A stretch of 64,000 bases of DNA from Parasphingopyxis sp. (GTDB taxonomy: Bacteria > Pseudomonadota > Alphaproteobacteria > Sphingomonadales > Sphingomonadaceae), in assembly GCF_028279465.1 (NCBI RefSeq), contig NZ_JANQNS010000015.1:496001-560000 (forward strand), given 5' to 3'. Shown in pieces: positions 1 to 8,277 of the stretch. The notes under the pieces are model-generated. The model saw nothing but the letters and a program-made list of their open reading frames with translations, did no database searches and was not told the DNA's origin. A program made the position numbers and the translations under genes. Positions within the stretch are counted from its first letter, which is position 1, and every line of letters starts with the position of its first letter.

Positions 1-650
1 CACATATAGCGGGCCATCATGCCCCGCGCGCGCTTGGCTTCGAAACTGTTGAAGCGGAGCCCGTTCGGGCCGTCTTCGCGAAAGTCGATGGTGATCACCC
101 GGGCGGCCTGCGTCGTGCGCGAATTTTCGACCGCTGCCCAATATTCCTTGCTGGCGAGATTGACGATGACGCCCGAACCGTCGGCTTCCAGATCCTTGGC
201 GAGCAGATCCGCGATCTTGTCGCCCCAGAAATCGGTCAGTTTTTTGTAGCGCGGCGCCCATTTGGTGCCCATCTCCAGGCGATACGGCCGGATCGCATCG
301 AGCGGCCTCAGTAGGCCATATAGTCCCGACAGGATGCGCACATGATCCTGCGCGAAGCGAATTCCCTCATCGTCGAGCGATCTTGCTTCGAATCCGGTGT
401 AAACATCGCCCGAAAAGGCGAAGATCGCCGCGCGCTCGGGCTGATCCCAGAAATCCTTGTACCGGCCATAGTTCAGCTCAATAAGCTTATCCGATACCGG
501 CATGATTTGCTTGAGCTTTTTCTTGGTCAGGTTCGATGCGGCCGAGACCAGGCGTTCGGTTTCGTCCGGCAGACGCGCCTCGGTAGAATCGATCGGACGG
601 ATGTCGCTGTCGAAATCAAGCGACTTGGCAGGGGAGATAAGTGTTAGCAT
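1..650 (-). CDS. yaaA: Peroxide stress protein YaaA (DUF328), 3' end outside window
   Basis: The minus strand from the ATG at 650 reads MLTLISPAKSLDFDSDIRP and stays open to the window edge, giving about 216 residues of a family usually near 250-260 long. The N-terminal LISPAK motif, the internal LNYGRYKDFW and FSGDVYTGF segments and the LSGLYGLLRPLD block are hallmarks of YaaA. In E. coli this protein limits intracellular iron and oxidative damage and binds DNA. The gene diverges from the TPR gene at 847. The missing C-terminus lies left of base 1, so this is a window truncation and not a broken gene. Confidence 0.93.
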   Translation of the reverse strand, partial: MLTLISPAKSLDFDSDIRPIDSTEARLPDETERLVSAASNLTKKKLKQIMPVSDKLIELNYGRYKDFWDQPERAAIFAFSGDVYTGFEARSLDDEGIRFAQDHVRILSGLYGLLRPLDAIRPYRLEMGTKWAPRYKKLTDFWGDKIADLLAKDLEADGSGVIVNLASKEYWAAVENSRTTQAARVITIDFREDGPNGLRFNSFEAKRARGMMARYM

Positions 651-712
651 ACGGCCCGGTTAACGTTTCATACCGCCATCGTCAAAGCGGGTTTTTCTAT
701 TGAAAACCAGCA

Positions 713-727
713 GTTCAACCGATGTTC
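713..727. promoter_or_regulatory. Possible LexA-type direct repeat GTTC-N7-GTTC
   Basis: GTTCAACCGATGTTC matches the alphaproteobacterial LexA core (two GTTC half-sites with 7 bp between). It lies in the divergent region between yaaA and the TPR gene at 847. Only eight bases are specified, so one or two chance matches are expected in 64 kb. Neither flanking gene is a classical SOS gene, so this is a weak candidate. Confidence 0.25.
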
Positions 728-846
728 AGTCGCCAACAGGCAAAACCGGTTCATCCAACGTAACTTGTTCTCCGGCTCATCCGTTAGTAGCAGGCTACCG
801 AACGGTTCATATGGGGCACAAGAAAGATATTAGGAGAAGCAATTCC

Positions 847-2157
847 ATGAAACGGGTTTCCACAATGGGTCTGGCCGCCGCACTGGTTTTCGGCGGTGCT
901 TCCGTCGTCGCTACAGCGCCGGCCGTCGCGATGCAGGCAGAAGAGCCGGAAGAATTCGATCCGGGCGAAATTTCCGACGAGGTTCGCGCGGTTGTCGTGG
1001 CCGTGCAAACGGCACTGGAGTCAGAAGAGGCTATGCCGGATACGGCGGCACTGCTTACCCAGTTGCAGGGCGCGGTACCGATGATCCAGAATAACGATGA
1101 CCGGTTTATTCTCGGGCAGCTCATGCTGCAGATGGCGGCGCGCATCCAGAATGCGGGCGGCACGGCGGAGCAGGTGCAGGCAGCGCAAATCCCGGGACTG
1201 CGGCTCGGTCTTGAAAGCAATCGCGTTGGCGTCGAGCAGCGACCTGTCTACTGGCTGGCCATCGGCAACGCGGCGAACAGCGCCGATGATTCGGCCGGGG
1301 CGATAGAAGCCTATCAGAATGTGCTGCGCTACGATCCCGATAATGCGGACGCGCATATCCAGTCTGCGCTTGCGCATTTCCGCGTCGATAATGATGCAGC
1401 GGGCTATGCAAGCGCCAGTGCGGCGTTCGAATCGCTGCGCGCGGCGGGGCAGGAAATTCCGTCGAGCTGGCACACGGTACCATTTCGTAACGCCTATGAG
1501 ACGAACGATGTTGCCCGCGTCGTCGAGTTCGGCACGGCATTTCTGCAGTCGCACCCGTCGCCGCAGAATTGGAACGAGGTTTTGCGCGTCTTGCAAACCG
1601 CTGGCAGGCTCGAAGAGCAGGCCAATCTCGATGTCCTGCGCCTGATGCGGGCGACGAACGGTTTGGACGCTAATTTGGTGAACGAATATGTCCGGCTTGC
1701 CGCATTGCGTGGCCTGCCGCGCGAGGCGCAGGATGTGTATCAGGCGGCTCTTGCGGGCGGTGCGATCCAGGCCGATCAGGAAACGGCGAGCGAACTGGCT
1801 GCAGCCATTCCGGGAGATCAGGCAGGCCTTGCCGAGTCTGAAGCGCAGGCGCGCAGCTCAGCCGCGGGCCGGGTCGCGTTGAATACGGCCGACGCCTATG
1901 CGTCTTACGGCGACAATACGAAAGCGCTCGAACTCTACGATATCGCGCTCGAAAAAGGCGGTGTCGATGCTGGTACGGTGCATTTGCGCAAGGGTGCTCT
2001 GCTCTACTCTATGGGCCAGATGGATGCGGCACGCGCCGAGTTCGAGGCCGTGACCGGCGATCGGGCTCCGCATGCGGCTTTTTGGCTCCAATGGCTGGAT
2101 GAGCAGGCGGGCGGTTCGGCAGCAACTGCGGCCGCAGAACCTGCGAGCGCCGAATAG
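847..2157 (+). CDS. Exported tetratricopeptide-repeat protein (paralogue of the next gene)
   Basis: The ATG at 847 is chosen because AGGAGAAG lies just upstream and the product then begins with a signal peptide (MKRVSTMGLAAALVFGGASV, Ala-rich cleavage region near residue 28). The 436-residue protein is acidic and helical. It has TPR-like units around residues 130-190 (AIEAYQNVLRYDPDNADAH) and 350-410 (ALELYDIALEKGGV, GQMDAARAEFEAV). It probably acts as a periplasmic or cell-surface scaffold; the partner is unknown. The C-terminal halves of this protein and the product of 2263-3522 align (NDVARVVEFG versus NDTARVVSFG), so the pair is a tandem duplication. A strong terminator separates them. 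Confidence 0.8.
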   Translation: MKRVSTMGLAAALVFGGASVVATAPAVAMQAEEPEEFDPGEISDEVRAVVVAVQTALESEEAMPDTAALLTQLQGAVPMIQNNDDRFILGQLMLQMAARIQNAGGTAEQVQAAQIPGLRLGLESNRVGVEQRPVYWLAIGNAANSADDSAGAIEAYQNVLRYDPDNADAHIQSALAHFRVDNDAAGYASASAAFESLRAAGQEIPSSWHTVPFRNAYETNDVARVVEFGTAFLQSHPSPQNWNEVLRVLQTAGRLEEQANLDVLRLMRATNGLDANLVNEYVRLAALRGLPREAQDVYQAALAGGAIQADQETASELAAAIPGDQAGLAESEAQARSSAAGRVALNTADAYASYGDNTKALELYDIALEKGGVDAGTVHLRKGALLYSMGQMDAARAEFEAVTGDRAPHAAFWLQWLDEQAGGSAATAAAEPASAE

Positions 2158-2187
2158 GGCGAGAGGCAGGACAAGCGGAAAAAATTT

Positions 2188-2220
2188 GGGGACGGCGAGA
2201 TGGTATCGCCGTCCCCATTT
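2188..2220 (+). terminator. Rho-independent terminator after first TPR gene
   Basis: A perfect 11-bp stem (GGGGACGGCGA at 2188-2198 with its complement at 2206-2216) encloses a 7-nt loop and is followed by ATTTCTTTA. It sits 31 bp after the stop at 2157 and just upstream of the next gene's GTG start, so the two paralogous TPR genes are probably expressed separately or by partial readthrough. Confidence 0.8.
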
Positions 2221-2262
2221 CTTTATGCGCATGGGAAACGCGGGAAAATCGAGGTGGGCGTA

Positions 2263-3522
2263 GTGAAAAAACTGATCGGACTGGCGGTTGCGGGAACGAT
2301 ATTGGCGGTCATGCCCTCTGGCGCGCCGCTTCTGGCGCAGAATGCGGCGGTCGATTACGATTTGACTCGCGATGTGCGGCGGGCCGCCCAACAGGCGCAA
2401 ACAGCAATCGGCCAGAGCAATTTCCCGGCTGCCTCGGGATATCTGTCCCAAGCTTCTGCTGCCGCCCGCACGGAGGGCGACCGGTATCTGATCGCGACGT
2501 TGCAACTGGACGTGGCGAACCGCACGTTCAACACGGCAGCGCAGGTCGCCGCGATCAACACGCTGCTGGCCAGCCCATTGCTATCGGCCGAGCAAGGCGC
2601 CGAACTCTACTATCACCGCGCCCGGATATCCTTTCACGCGCAAAATGCGGAGGCGGCGCGGACCGATCTGCAGGCGGCGATCGATCGCGGCACGACGAAC
2701 CCGAGGGTATTCGTCGCTATGGCCAGCCTGACGAACGAACGCGGCGATCATGCCGGTGCGATCACGCTTGTCGAGCGCGCCTTTGCGATCCATCGCACTG
2801 CGGGCATGCGGATCCCGGTCGACTGGTATCGGCGCGCCATCCATTTTGCCCAAGAGGCCAACGATACGGCGCGCGTCGTCAGTTTTGGCCAGGCGCTGGT
2901 CGCCGAGCATCCTACTCAACGCAACTGGCGCGACGTGATCGTGCAGCATCGCTCTGCCTATCCGGCTGATCCGGAAGCAGCGCTCGATTTGTGGCGCCTT
3001 CAGGATGCGGCCGGCGCGCTGACCGGCGAGTTTGATTATCGCGATTATGCACAAGTCGCGCATGGCCGGGAATTACCGGCCGAGATCGAGCGGATCGTCC
3101 AGGCCGGGCGGGCTGCAAGCATTCTCGATGGTCGCAATGCCGAGATCGCTGCGCTCGATCGTGGCACTACGCGTGCCGCGCAGAGTTTGCGCAGTGCGCT
3201 TCCAAGACGGGCTGAGGCGGCGATGAGCGCGGCAGCCGGCGAGAGCGCTATGGCGGCGGCGGACGGCTATATGTCGCTTGGCGAATATGCGGCGGCCGCG
3301 CCGCTTTACCGCGCGGCAATAGAAAAGGGCTCTGTCGATACGGAATTGGCTGCACTACGGCTCGGTATCGCGCTGGCGCGCAGCGGGGATGGCGCTGGAG
3401 CGGTTGCTGCGCTCGATCAGGTTGTCGGCCCACGCGCGGGGGTTGCGCGCCTGTGGCGGGCTTATGCGGGTCGAATACAACCCGTTCCGGCTCAGGCTCC
3501 GGCAGCGACGCCGAACGGCTAG
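2263..3522 (+). CDS. Exported tetratricopeptide-repeat protein (paralogue of the preceding gene)
   Basis: The start is set at the GTG at 2263, because GAGGTGG precedes it and the protein then begins MKKLIGLAVAGTILAVMPSG, a clear signal peptide ending near PLLAQ (about residue 26). An upstream in-frame ATG at 2200 would fall inside the terminator stem. The 419-residue product has Ala-rich helical repeats of TPR type (GDHAGAITLVERAFAIH, GEYAAAAPLYRAAIEKGSVD) and matches the upstream TPR protein over its C-terminal half. It is likely periplasmic with protein-protein interaction function. The specific role is unknown. Confidence 0.78.
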   Translation: MKKLIGLAVAGTILAVMPSGAPLLAQNAAVDYDLTRDVRRAAQQAQTAIGQSNFPAASGYLSQASAAARTEGDRYLIATLQLDVANRTFNTAAQVAAINTLLASPLLSAEQGAELYYHRARISFHAQNAEAARTDLQAAIDRGTTNPRVFVAMASLTNERGDHAGAITLVERAFAIHRTAGMRIPVDWYRRAIHFAQEANDTARVVSFGQALVAEHPTQRNWRDVIVQHRSAYPADPEAALDLWRLQDAAGALTGEFDYRDYAQVAHGRELPAEIERIVQAGRAASILDGRNAEIAALDRGTTRAAQSLRSALPRRAEAAMSAAAGESAMAAADGYMSLGEYAAAAPLYRAAIEKGSVDTELAALRLGIALARSGDGAGAVAALDQVVGPRAGVARLWRAYAGRIQPVPAQAPAATPNG

Positions 3523-3528
3523 CCGCCG

Positions 3529-4014
3529 CTATTCCGCCATATCGACCGGAACACCGGGCAGCGCCTTGGCGGTCCGGATCGTCAGCGACGTCTTCACGCT
3601 CTCCACATTGGGAAGGGTGGTGAGGCTCGATGTCAGGAAATCCTGGAAATGCTGAAGGTCGCGCGCGACGATCTTAAGGATAAAGTCGATTTCGCCGTTG
3701 AGCATATGGCATTCGCGCACAAGCGGAAGCGTGGCGATCCGTTCCTCGAAGGCGCGCAGATCGTCTTCCGCCTGACTTTTCAGGCTGACCATCGCAAATA
3801 CGGTTATGCCATAACCCAATGTCCGCTCATCGAGACGGGCATGATAGCTTTTGATCGCACCGCTATCCTCAAGCGCGCGCACACGTCGCAGGCAAGGCGG
3901 CGCGGTCAGTCCGGCGCGGCGGGCCAACTCGACGTTTGTGATGCGCCCCTCGTCCTGCAAAGTTGCGAGGATCAGCCGATCGATGTCGTCGAGAGCGGGG
4001 GATGCAGACTTCAT
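3529..4014 (-). CDS. Lrp/AsnC family transcriptional regulator
   Basis: The 161-residue protein starts at the ATG at 4014 (AAGGA Shine-Dalgarno 7-8 bases upstream). An N-terminal winged helix-turn-helix (LDDIDRLILATLQDEGRITNVELARRAGL, residues about 7-50, with PPCLRRVRALEDSGAI as recognition helix) is followed by the RAM/AsnC ligand-binding domain (CHMLNGEIDFILKIVARDLQHFQDFL). These regulators are octameric and usually sense amino acids. The gene is divergent from the kinase-like gene at 4181 and convergent with the TPR gene (6-bp gap). The ligand cannot be read from sequence. Confidence 0.92.
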   Translation of the reverse strand: MKSASPALDDIDRLILATLQDEGRITNVELARRAGLTAPPCLRRVRALEDSGAIKSYHARLDERTLGYGITVFAMVSLKSQAEDDLRAFEERIATLPLVRECHMLNGEIDFILKIVARDLQHFQDFLTSSLTTLPNVESVKTSLTIRTAKALPGVPVDMAE

Positions 4015-4042
4015 AGTCAAATCCTTCGTGAAACCACTATTC

Positions 4043-4070
4043 GTTATAATTATATGTCCCGAAAAAGCAA
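4043..4070 (-). promoter_or_regulatory. Candidate sigma70 promoter for the Lrp-family gene
   Basis: On the minus strand TTGCTT (4070-4065), a 16-bp spacer and TATAAC (4048-4043) precede the regulator ATG at 4014. A second overlapping TATAAT lies at 4054-4049. The AT-rich core contrasts with the GC-rich surroundings. A transcription start near 4036 would give a leader of about 20 nt. Confidence 0.45.
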
Positions 4071-4092
4071 TTGTGCCAGTATCGCACAGATG

Positions 4093-4126
4093 AAAAAGCC
4101 GGGTTCCGTTAACCATTTTACCCGGC
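4093..4126 (-). terminator. Terminator-like hairpin in the divergent Lrp/kinase intergenic region
   Basis: GCCGGGT (4098-4104) pairs with ACCCGGC (4120-4126) across a 15-nt loop. On the minus strand the stem is followed by TTTTT. It lies upstream of the Lrp-gene promoter, so it may block antisense transcription from the kinase side. The 7-bp stem with a long loop is weak. Confidence 0.3.
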
Positions 4127-4180
4127 TATCGCGAAACCCAGTAGCAAGGGCGGCTCGCGGTGCCCGAAGCGGGGTTATGA

Positions 4181-5863
4181 ATGCGATTTGACGACATGTT
4201 GGCGACCGTCATGGCGCAGCCGGCCGATACACCGGTTGCGCGCATATCGGCTTGGCGGCAGCTTGTTGATGTCCTGGCGCAACGCGAGGATGTCGCGCTT
4301 GACCCCGATCATGTGCATGCCTTCGCCAAGCTCGACGAATGGCAGATCGACGTCCCGGCGGAGATTAAGCTGGAAGCCGCCCAATCCTTGTCTGGGCGCC
4401 AGCTTCCGGCCTGGCTCTATGCGCATTTCGCCGAAGAAGAGGCGGAAATCGCCCGGCCCGTCATATTAGGCGCGTCTGTGGACGATGAGGATCTGCTCGA
4501 CCTGTTGCCGCAGATGCGGGCCAGCTCACGTGCGCTATTACGGCACCGGCGCGATCTCAGCTCCGAAGTGCGCGATGCGCTCGACCGATTCGGTGCATCG
4601 GACATGATCCTCGAAAATCAGTCGATCGAGGCGCCGGATACAGACGCCGATATTCTCGGACTCGACCCTTCCGACGCGATCCCCGATGTGTCCAAGCAGA
4701 GTGCCGTGCAGGGAAATGTCGAACAGATTCGCACGCTTGTCGAACGGATCGAGGCGTTCCGAAAAACACGCGATGCCGAATTCGAACAGCCTCTATCGGC
4801 GGACCAGGTTGCCGAGTTCCGTTTCGAGGCCGGGCCGGACGGCGTTATCCGCTGGGTTGAGGGCGCGCCACGCGGTCCGCTGATCGGTCAGACCATCGCT
4901 TTCAGCGCGGATGCGTTAGAGTTCGGTGTCGATGGACATGCTGCTGGCGCTTTTCGCCAGCGCGCGCCGTTCCGCGACGCGCGCCTTATGGTGGCGGGGG
5001 AGGGGCCTGCCGCGGGAGCGTGGCGGATTTCGGCCGTACCCTTTTTCGGAGAGGATGACGGGCGTTTCGCGGGGTACCGGGGCATGGCGCGCCGACCGCG
5101 CCGCGACGAAGAAGCAACAAGTGGCGATGCCGAGCGGACCGGGCTCTTCGGCTCGAGTCTTGAGCCCGATTCCTTGCGCCAACTCATTCATGAACTGCGC
5201 ACGCCGCTGAATGCGATTATCGGATTTGCCGAGATGATCGACGGACAACTGCTGGGTCCGGTGTCCACCCTCTATCGCGAGCGGGCGGGCGACATTGCGC
5301 GCGAGGCGGGTCGTTTGCTCCAATCGATCGACGATATCGACACCGCCGCCCGGGCCGAGACGGATCGCCTGGCGCTGTCTTCGGAACGCGTCGATGTCGC
5401 ATCGATTCTCCAGCGCCTCCACGATGTCTATGTCGATCAAGCCCGGTCGCGCGATGTCGATCTCGCGGTGCAGATTGAGCATGGTTTGCCGGCGCTAGAC
5501 GCCGATCCGATCGCGATAGAGCGGATGGTGGAAAGGCTGCTCTCTTCGACGGTTGGCCTTGCGGGTGCGGGCGAAACGATCGACGTTGCGTGCGTGCGGG
5601 ACGGAAGCGATGGCGATGTGATCGTCGCGTTCGACCGACCCGCATTGCTGACCGGACAAAGTGAGGCCGAACTGCTCGATCCGGGTTATTCGCCGGACGG
5701 TGACTGGCCCGATGCGCCGGCATTGGGCCTTGGTTTCGCGCTGCGCCTCGTCCGCAACATCGCGCGGGAAGTGGACGGACGGCTCGATATCGAACCGCAG
5801 AGATTTGTCCTGCACTTGCCCGTAAATGATGCTAGCGCCTTGCCGGGTGAACGGGGCAGATAG
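4181..5863 (+). CDS. HisKA-domain sensor kinase-like protein with degenerate ATPase domain
   Basis: The 560-residue protein carries an unambiguous HisKA H-box (LIHELRTPLNAIIGFAEM, His near residue 336). It is preceded by about 130 helical N-terminal residues of DUF2336-like appearance and a small PAS-like segment. There is no signal peptide or membrane segment, so it is cytoplasmic. The catalytic domain is unusual. The N-box region reads RMVERLLSSTVGLAG with no Mg-binding Asn, the position of the DxGxG box reads AFDRPALLTG, and only ALGLGFALRLVRNI resembles the G2 box. It may be a pseudokinase or phosphotransfer protein. ATG 4181 was chosen with AGCGGGG upstream; ATG 4196 is an alternative. 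Confidence 0.8.
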   Translation: MRFDDMLATVMAQPADTPVARISAWRQLVDVLAQREDVALDPDHVHAFAKLDEWQIDVPAEIKLEAAQSLSGRQLPAWLYAHFAEEEAEIARPVILGASVDDEDLLDLLPQMRASSRALLRHRRDLSSEVRDALDRFGASDMILENQSIEAPDTDADILGLDPSDAIPDVSKQSAVQGNVEQIRTLVERIEAFRKTRDAEFEQPLSADQVAEFRFEAGPDGVIRWVEGAPRGPLIGQTIAFSADALEFGVDGHAAGAFRQRAPFRDARLMVAGEGPAAGAWRISAVPFFGEDDGRFAGYRGMARRPRRDEEATSGDAERTGLFGSSLEPDSLRQLIHELRTPLNAIIGFAEMIDGQLLGPVSTLYRERAGDIAREAGRLLQSIDDIDTAARAETDRLALSSERVDVASILQRLHDVYVDQARSRDVDLAVQIEHGLPALDADPIAIERMVERLLSSTVGLAGAGETIDVACVRDGSDGDVIVAFDRPALLTGQSEAELLDPGYSPDGDWPDAPALGLGFALRLVRNIAREVDGRLDIEPQRFVLHLPVNDASALPGERGR

Positions 5864-6923
5864 GCATAACGGGGATCGGCGGAGCGCCGCACGCGGCGAT
5901 GCCGACCGCCGGGTCGGCCGCATAGACCGACCGGCAGACCCCCGTGCCTATGCGCCGCTTCCCGACGATTTCGGCCCGCATTATGTGATATTCGTCGATA
6001 CCGAAGAGGAATTCGACTGGGAGCAGCCGCTGAGCCGCGACAATGTCGCGGTGACCGCGATGGAAGGGCTGCCCGAGGCGCAGCGTTTTTTCCGCGAGGC
6101 GGGCGCATTACCGGCCTATATGGTCGATTATCCGATCGTCGATAATGATCGCAGCGCGGCGATCATCGCCGAAATGCATGCACGCGACGGCTGCGAAATC
6201 GGCACGCAATTACATCCCTGGGTCAATCCGCCATTCGAAGAAGAAGTGTCCGGTCCGACGAGCTTTACAGGTAATCTTCCGATAGACCTTCAGCGGGAAA
6301 AACTGAAACGCCTGACCGAACGAATAGCGGACCGGATCGGCGAACGCCCGGTTCTGTATCGTGCCGGCCGCTACGGTATTGGCGAGCAAAGCGCGGCCTT
6401 GCTGGAAGCCGAGGGGTATCGCCTGGATACGTCCGCGCGCGCGCTCTTCAACTATTCGGAGGAGGGCGGCCCGGATTTTTCGCGGTTCCGCACGAACGCC
6501 TTTTGGGCCGGCCCGAAACGCACTTTGCTCGAACTGCCGCTGACCTCGACATTTGTTGGCCCACTGCGCGGTTTTGGCGCCTCCCTGTTCGCGTGGGGCG
6601 AAAAACTGGCGCTCTGGCGGACCTTTCTCGCGCGTACGCGGCTGCTGCAGCGCGTTTCGCTGACGCCGGAGGATTATCCGCTCAATCTCGCGCTCGACGC
6701 CGTCAAGCGGCTCGTTGAAGATGGCGCGCCGATCATTGGCCTCTCATACCATTCACCCTCGGTGGTGCCTGGCCATACGCCCTATGTCCGCGATGCGGCC
6801 GATCTGAAGGCCTTTTACGCCTGGTGGGATGGGGTGTTCGAACTGCTCGCCCGGCACGGCGTTACCGCGGTGCGCGCTGCCGATATCATAGCCGCGGCCG
6901 ACCGGGCCCGCGCATCACAATAG
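5826..6923 (+). CDS. Polysaccharide deacetylase-like protein (WalW-type)
   Basis: The core FVDTEEEFDW (near residue 55) and TQLHPWVNPPF match the NodB-type deacetylase fold: an early acidic motif followed by a metal-binding His region. LYRAGRYGIG and the late LSYHSPSVVPGHTPY continue the pattern seen in WalW-like proteins of sphingomonads. Such proteins act on N-acetylated exopolysaccharide precursors. The start is uncertain: ATG 5826 overlaps the upstream kinase-like gene by 38 bp, while GTG 5847 is also in frame. The first 40 or so residues are Arg-rich and unlike the fold, so the true start may be later. The overlap suggests cotranscription with the kinase-like gene. Confidence 0.78.
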   Translation: MMLAPCRVNGADRHNGDRRSAARGDADRRVGRIDRPADPRAYAPLPDDFGPHYVIFVDTEEEFDWEQPLSRDNVAVTAMEGLPEAQRFFREAGALPAYMVDYPIVDNDRSAAIIAEMHARDGCEIGTQLHPWVNPPFEEEVSGPTSFTGNLPIDLQREKLKRLTERIADRIGERPVLYRAGRYGIGEQSAALLEAEGYRLDTSARALFNYSEEGGPDFSRFRTNAFWAGPKRTLLELPLTSTFVGPLRGFGASLFAWGEKLALWRTFLARTRLLQRVSLTPEDYPLNLALDAVKRLVEDGAPIIGLSYHSPSVVPGHTPYVRDAADLKAFYAWWDGVFELLARHGVTAVRAADIIAAADRARASQ

Positions 6924-6994
6924 AGGAGCGGTGCGGCGCGAAAGCCGCTTGCCATGCCGCACATGCTTTGGCAGGGCGATGCCGCTGAACGGTG

Positions 6995-7069
6995 GGGCCT
7001 GTAGCTCAATGGTAGAGCCGGCCGCTCATAACGGCTTGGTTGGGGGTTCGAGTCCCTCCGGGCCCACCA
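6995..7069 (+). tRNA. tRNA with CAT anticodon (tRNA-Ile2 lysidine type, or Met)
   Basis: A full cloverleaf is present. The acceptor GGGCCTG pairs with CGGGCCC followed by A and an encoded CCA. The D arm contains GCTC/GAGC, the anticodon stem GGCCG/CGGCT encloses CTCATAA (CAT at 7027-7029), and the T arm reads GGGGG-TTCGAGT-CCCTC. The acceptor and overall sequence resemble the alphaproteobacterial tRNA whose CAT is modified by TilS to decode AUA, more than elongator or initiator Met. The isotype cannot be settled by eye. Confidence 0.93.
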
Positions 7070-7179
7070 ATCTCCGGAAAGAGCAAACATCCGGGGGATG
7101 TTTCCCCGGAAAATTCCCGAGTGACAGCGAAGGGTATGTTGCGCTTAGGCCCAACGCATCCTAAACGCGCTCTTCCGGT

Positions 7180-7258
<79 letters not shown>

Positions 7259-7299
7259 CCAAATTTTCCATATCTCCCTGTCCGGGGATCGATAGCCGG

Positions 7300-8094
7300 T
7301 TATTGCGGCATCATATCGACGGCCCAGTCGAGCGTGTCGAAATAATGGCGGTAGCGGTCCGCGAGAAACCCGTCGGCCTCACGCATATGGACCCAGCTAT
7401 TGAGGAAATGGAGCAGCCGGCCCTCATCTTGGCGTACGACGAACCCGGCCACGCTCGAAGTCAGGGGTTCCGACAGGGGTAGGGAAATGCGATCGCCGTG
7501 GCGCAGGGCGTAGATCCGTGCTTCCGGCACGCTGGCGACATAAGCGTCGGCCCGGCCGAGAAGGACGGTGGCTTCCGCGCCGCTGGGCGTGGAGAAGCTT
7601 ATGACATTGGCGTCGGGAAGCATCTCGGCGGTTATTCTTGATGCCAATGTGTCCTCGACCACCGCGATCGTCATGTCTGGCGTGTTGAAATCGGTAACGG
7701 CGCTGGGCTCGTCCGTAACAGACGGGCCGGTCGCGATCGTCATTCCGGTCGTGAAATAGGGGATGGAGAAATGGAAGCGGCGGGCGCGTTCTGCGGTCAT
7801 TGCCACGCCGGCGGCGATCATATCGATCTCGCCATTGGCGAGCGCGTCGAAAATCTCGTCGAAATTATAGAGTTCGAGCCGCGCCTCGACACCAAGATCG
7901 CTTGCGATGTTGTTAGCGATGTCGATTTCGTGCCCGGCGAATTCGCCCTCGCGGTCGAGATGCGTCCAGGGCGCGAAGATCGAGACACCCACAATCAGTT
8001 CACCGCGCTCCTGAATATCGTCGAACGCATCCGCTGACGCGGCAATCGGCGTAGCGAACCAAATGGCAATCACGAGCGTGTATATGAATTTCAT
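7300..8094 (-). CDS. Periplasmic amino-acid-type solute-binding protein (SBP family 3)
   Basis: The 264-residue protein has a signal peptide ([21 protein letters not shown], cleavage near residue 21). The SBP_bac_3 start follows: [34 protein letters not shown] is the classic pattern for polar amino-acid receptors, with [28 protein letters not shown] as second block. No permease or ATPase gene is adjacent, so it either serves a transporter encoded elsewhere or has a sensory role. It is in the same orientation as the lipoprotein gene upstream, but a terminator separates the two. Confidence 0.88.
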   Translation of the reverse strand: MKFIYTLVIAIWFATPIAASADAFDDIQERGELIVGVSIFAPWTHLDREGEFAGHEIDIANNIASDLGVEARLELYNFDEIFDALANGEIDMIAAGVAMTAERARRFHFSIPYFTTGMTIATGPSVTDEPSAVTDFNTPDMTIAVVEDTLASRITAEMLPDANVISFSTPSGAEATVLLGRADAYVASVPEARIYALRHGDRISLPLSEPLTSSVAGFVVRQDEGRLLHFLNSWVHMREADGFLADRYRHYFDTLDWAVDMMPQ

Positions 8095-8206
8095 CGCACA
8101 TCCCCTTCCACGACCATGGAAGAGTGACCGATGACGCGCCGGGCTTCAAGCATTAACGGACGTGCTGCGCGATTCCGCGCAATGTCCACACGCGCGGGGA
8201 CGGCGC

Positions 8207-8246
8207 AAAAAAAGGGCACGACCCGCTTGGGTCGCGCCCCTATTTT
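8207..8246. terminator. Bidirectional Rho-independent terminator
   Basis: GGGCACGACCC (8214-8224) pairs with GGGTCGCGCCC (8229-8239) with one wobble and a 4-nt loop. It is flanked by A7 at 8207-8213 (T7 on the minus strand) and by TATTTTT on the plus strand. Its main use is probably to end the lipoprotein transcript read from 8550 toward lower coordinates. Confidence 0.85.
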
Positions 8247-8277
8247 TCGTTGATCGACCCGAAGGCCGATCGCCAAA

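Noticed and set aside
746-812. Three imperfect CGGTTCAT-type repeats upstream of the first TPR gene
   Set aside because: Spacing is irregular (26 and 30 bp) and similarity is short; no known operator fits.
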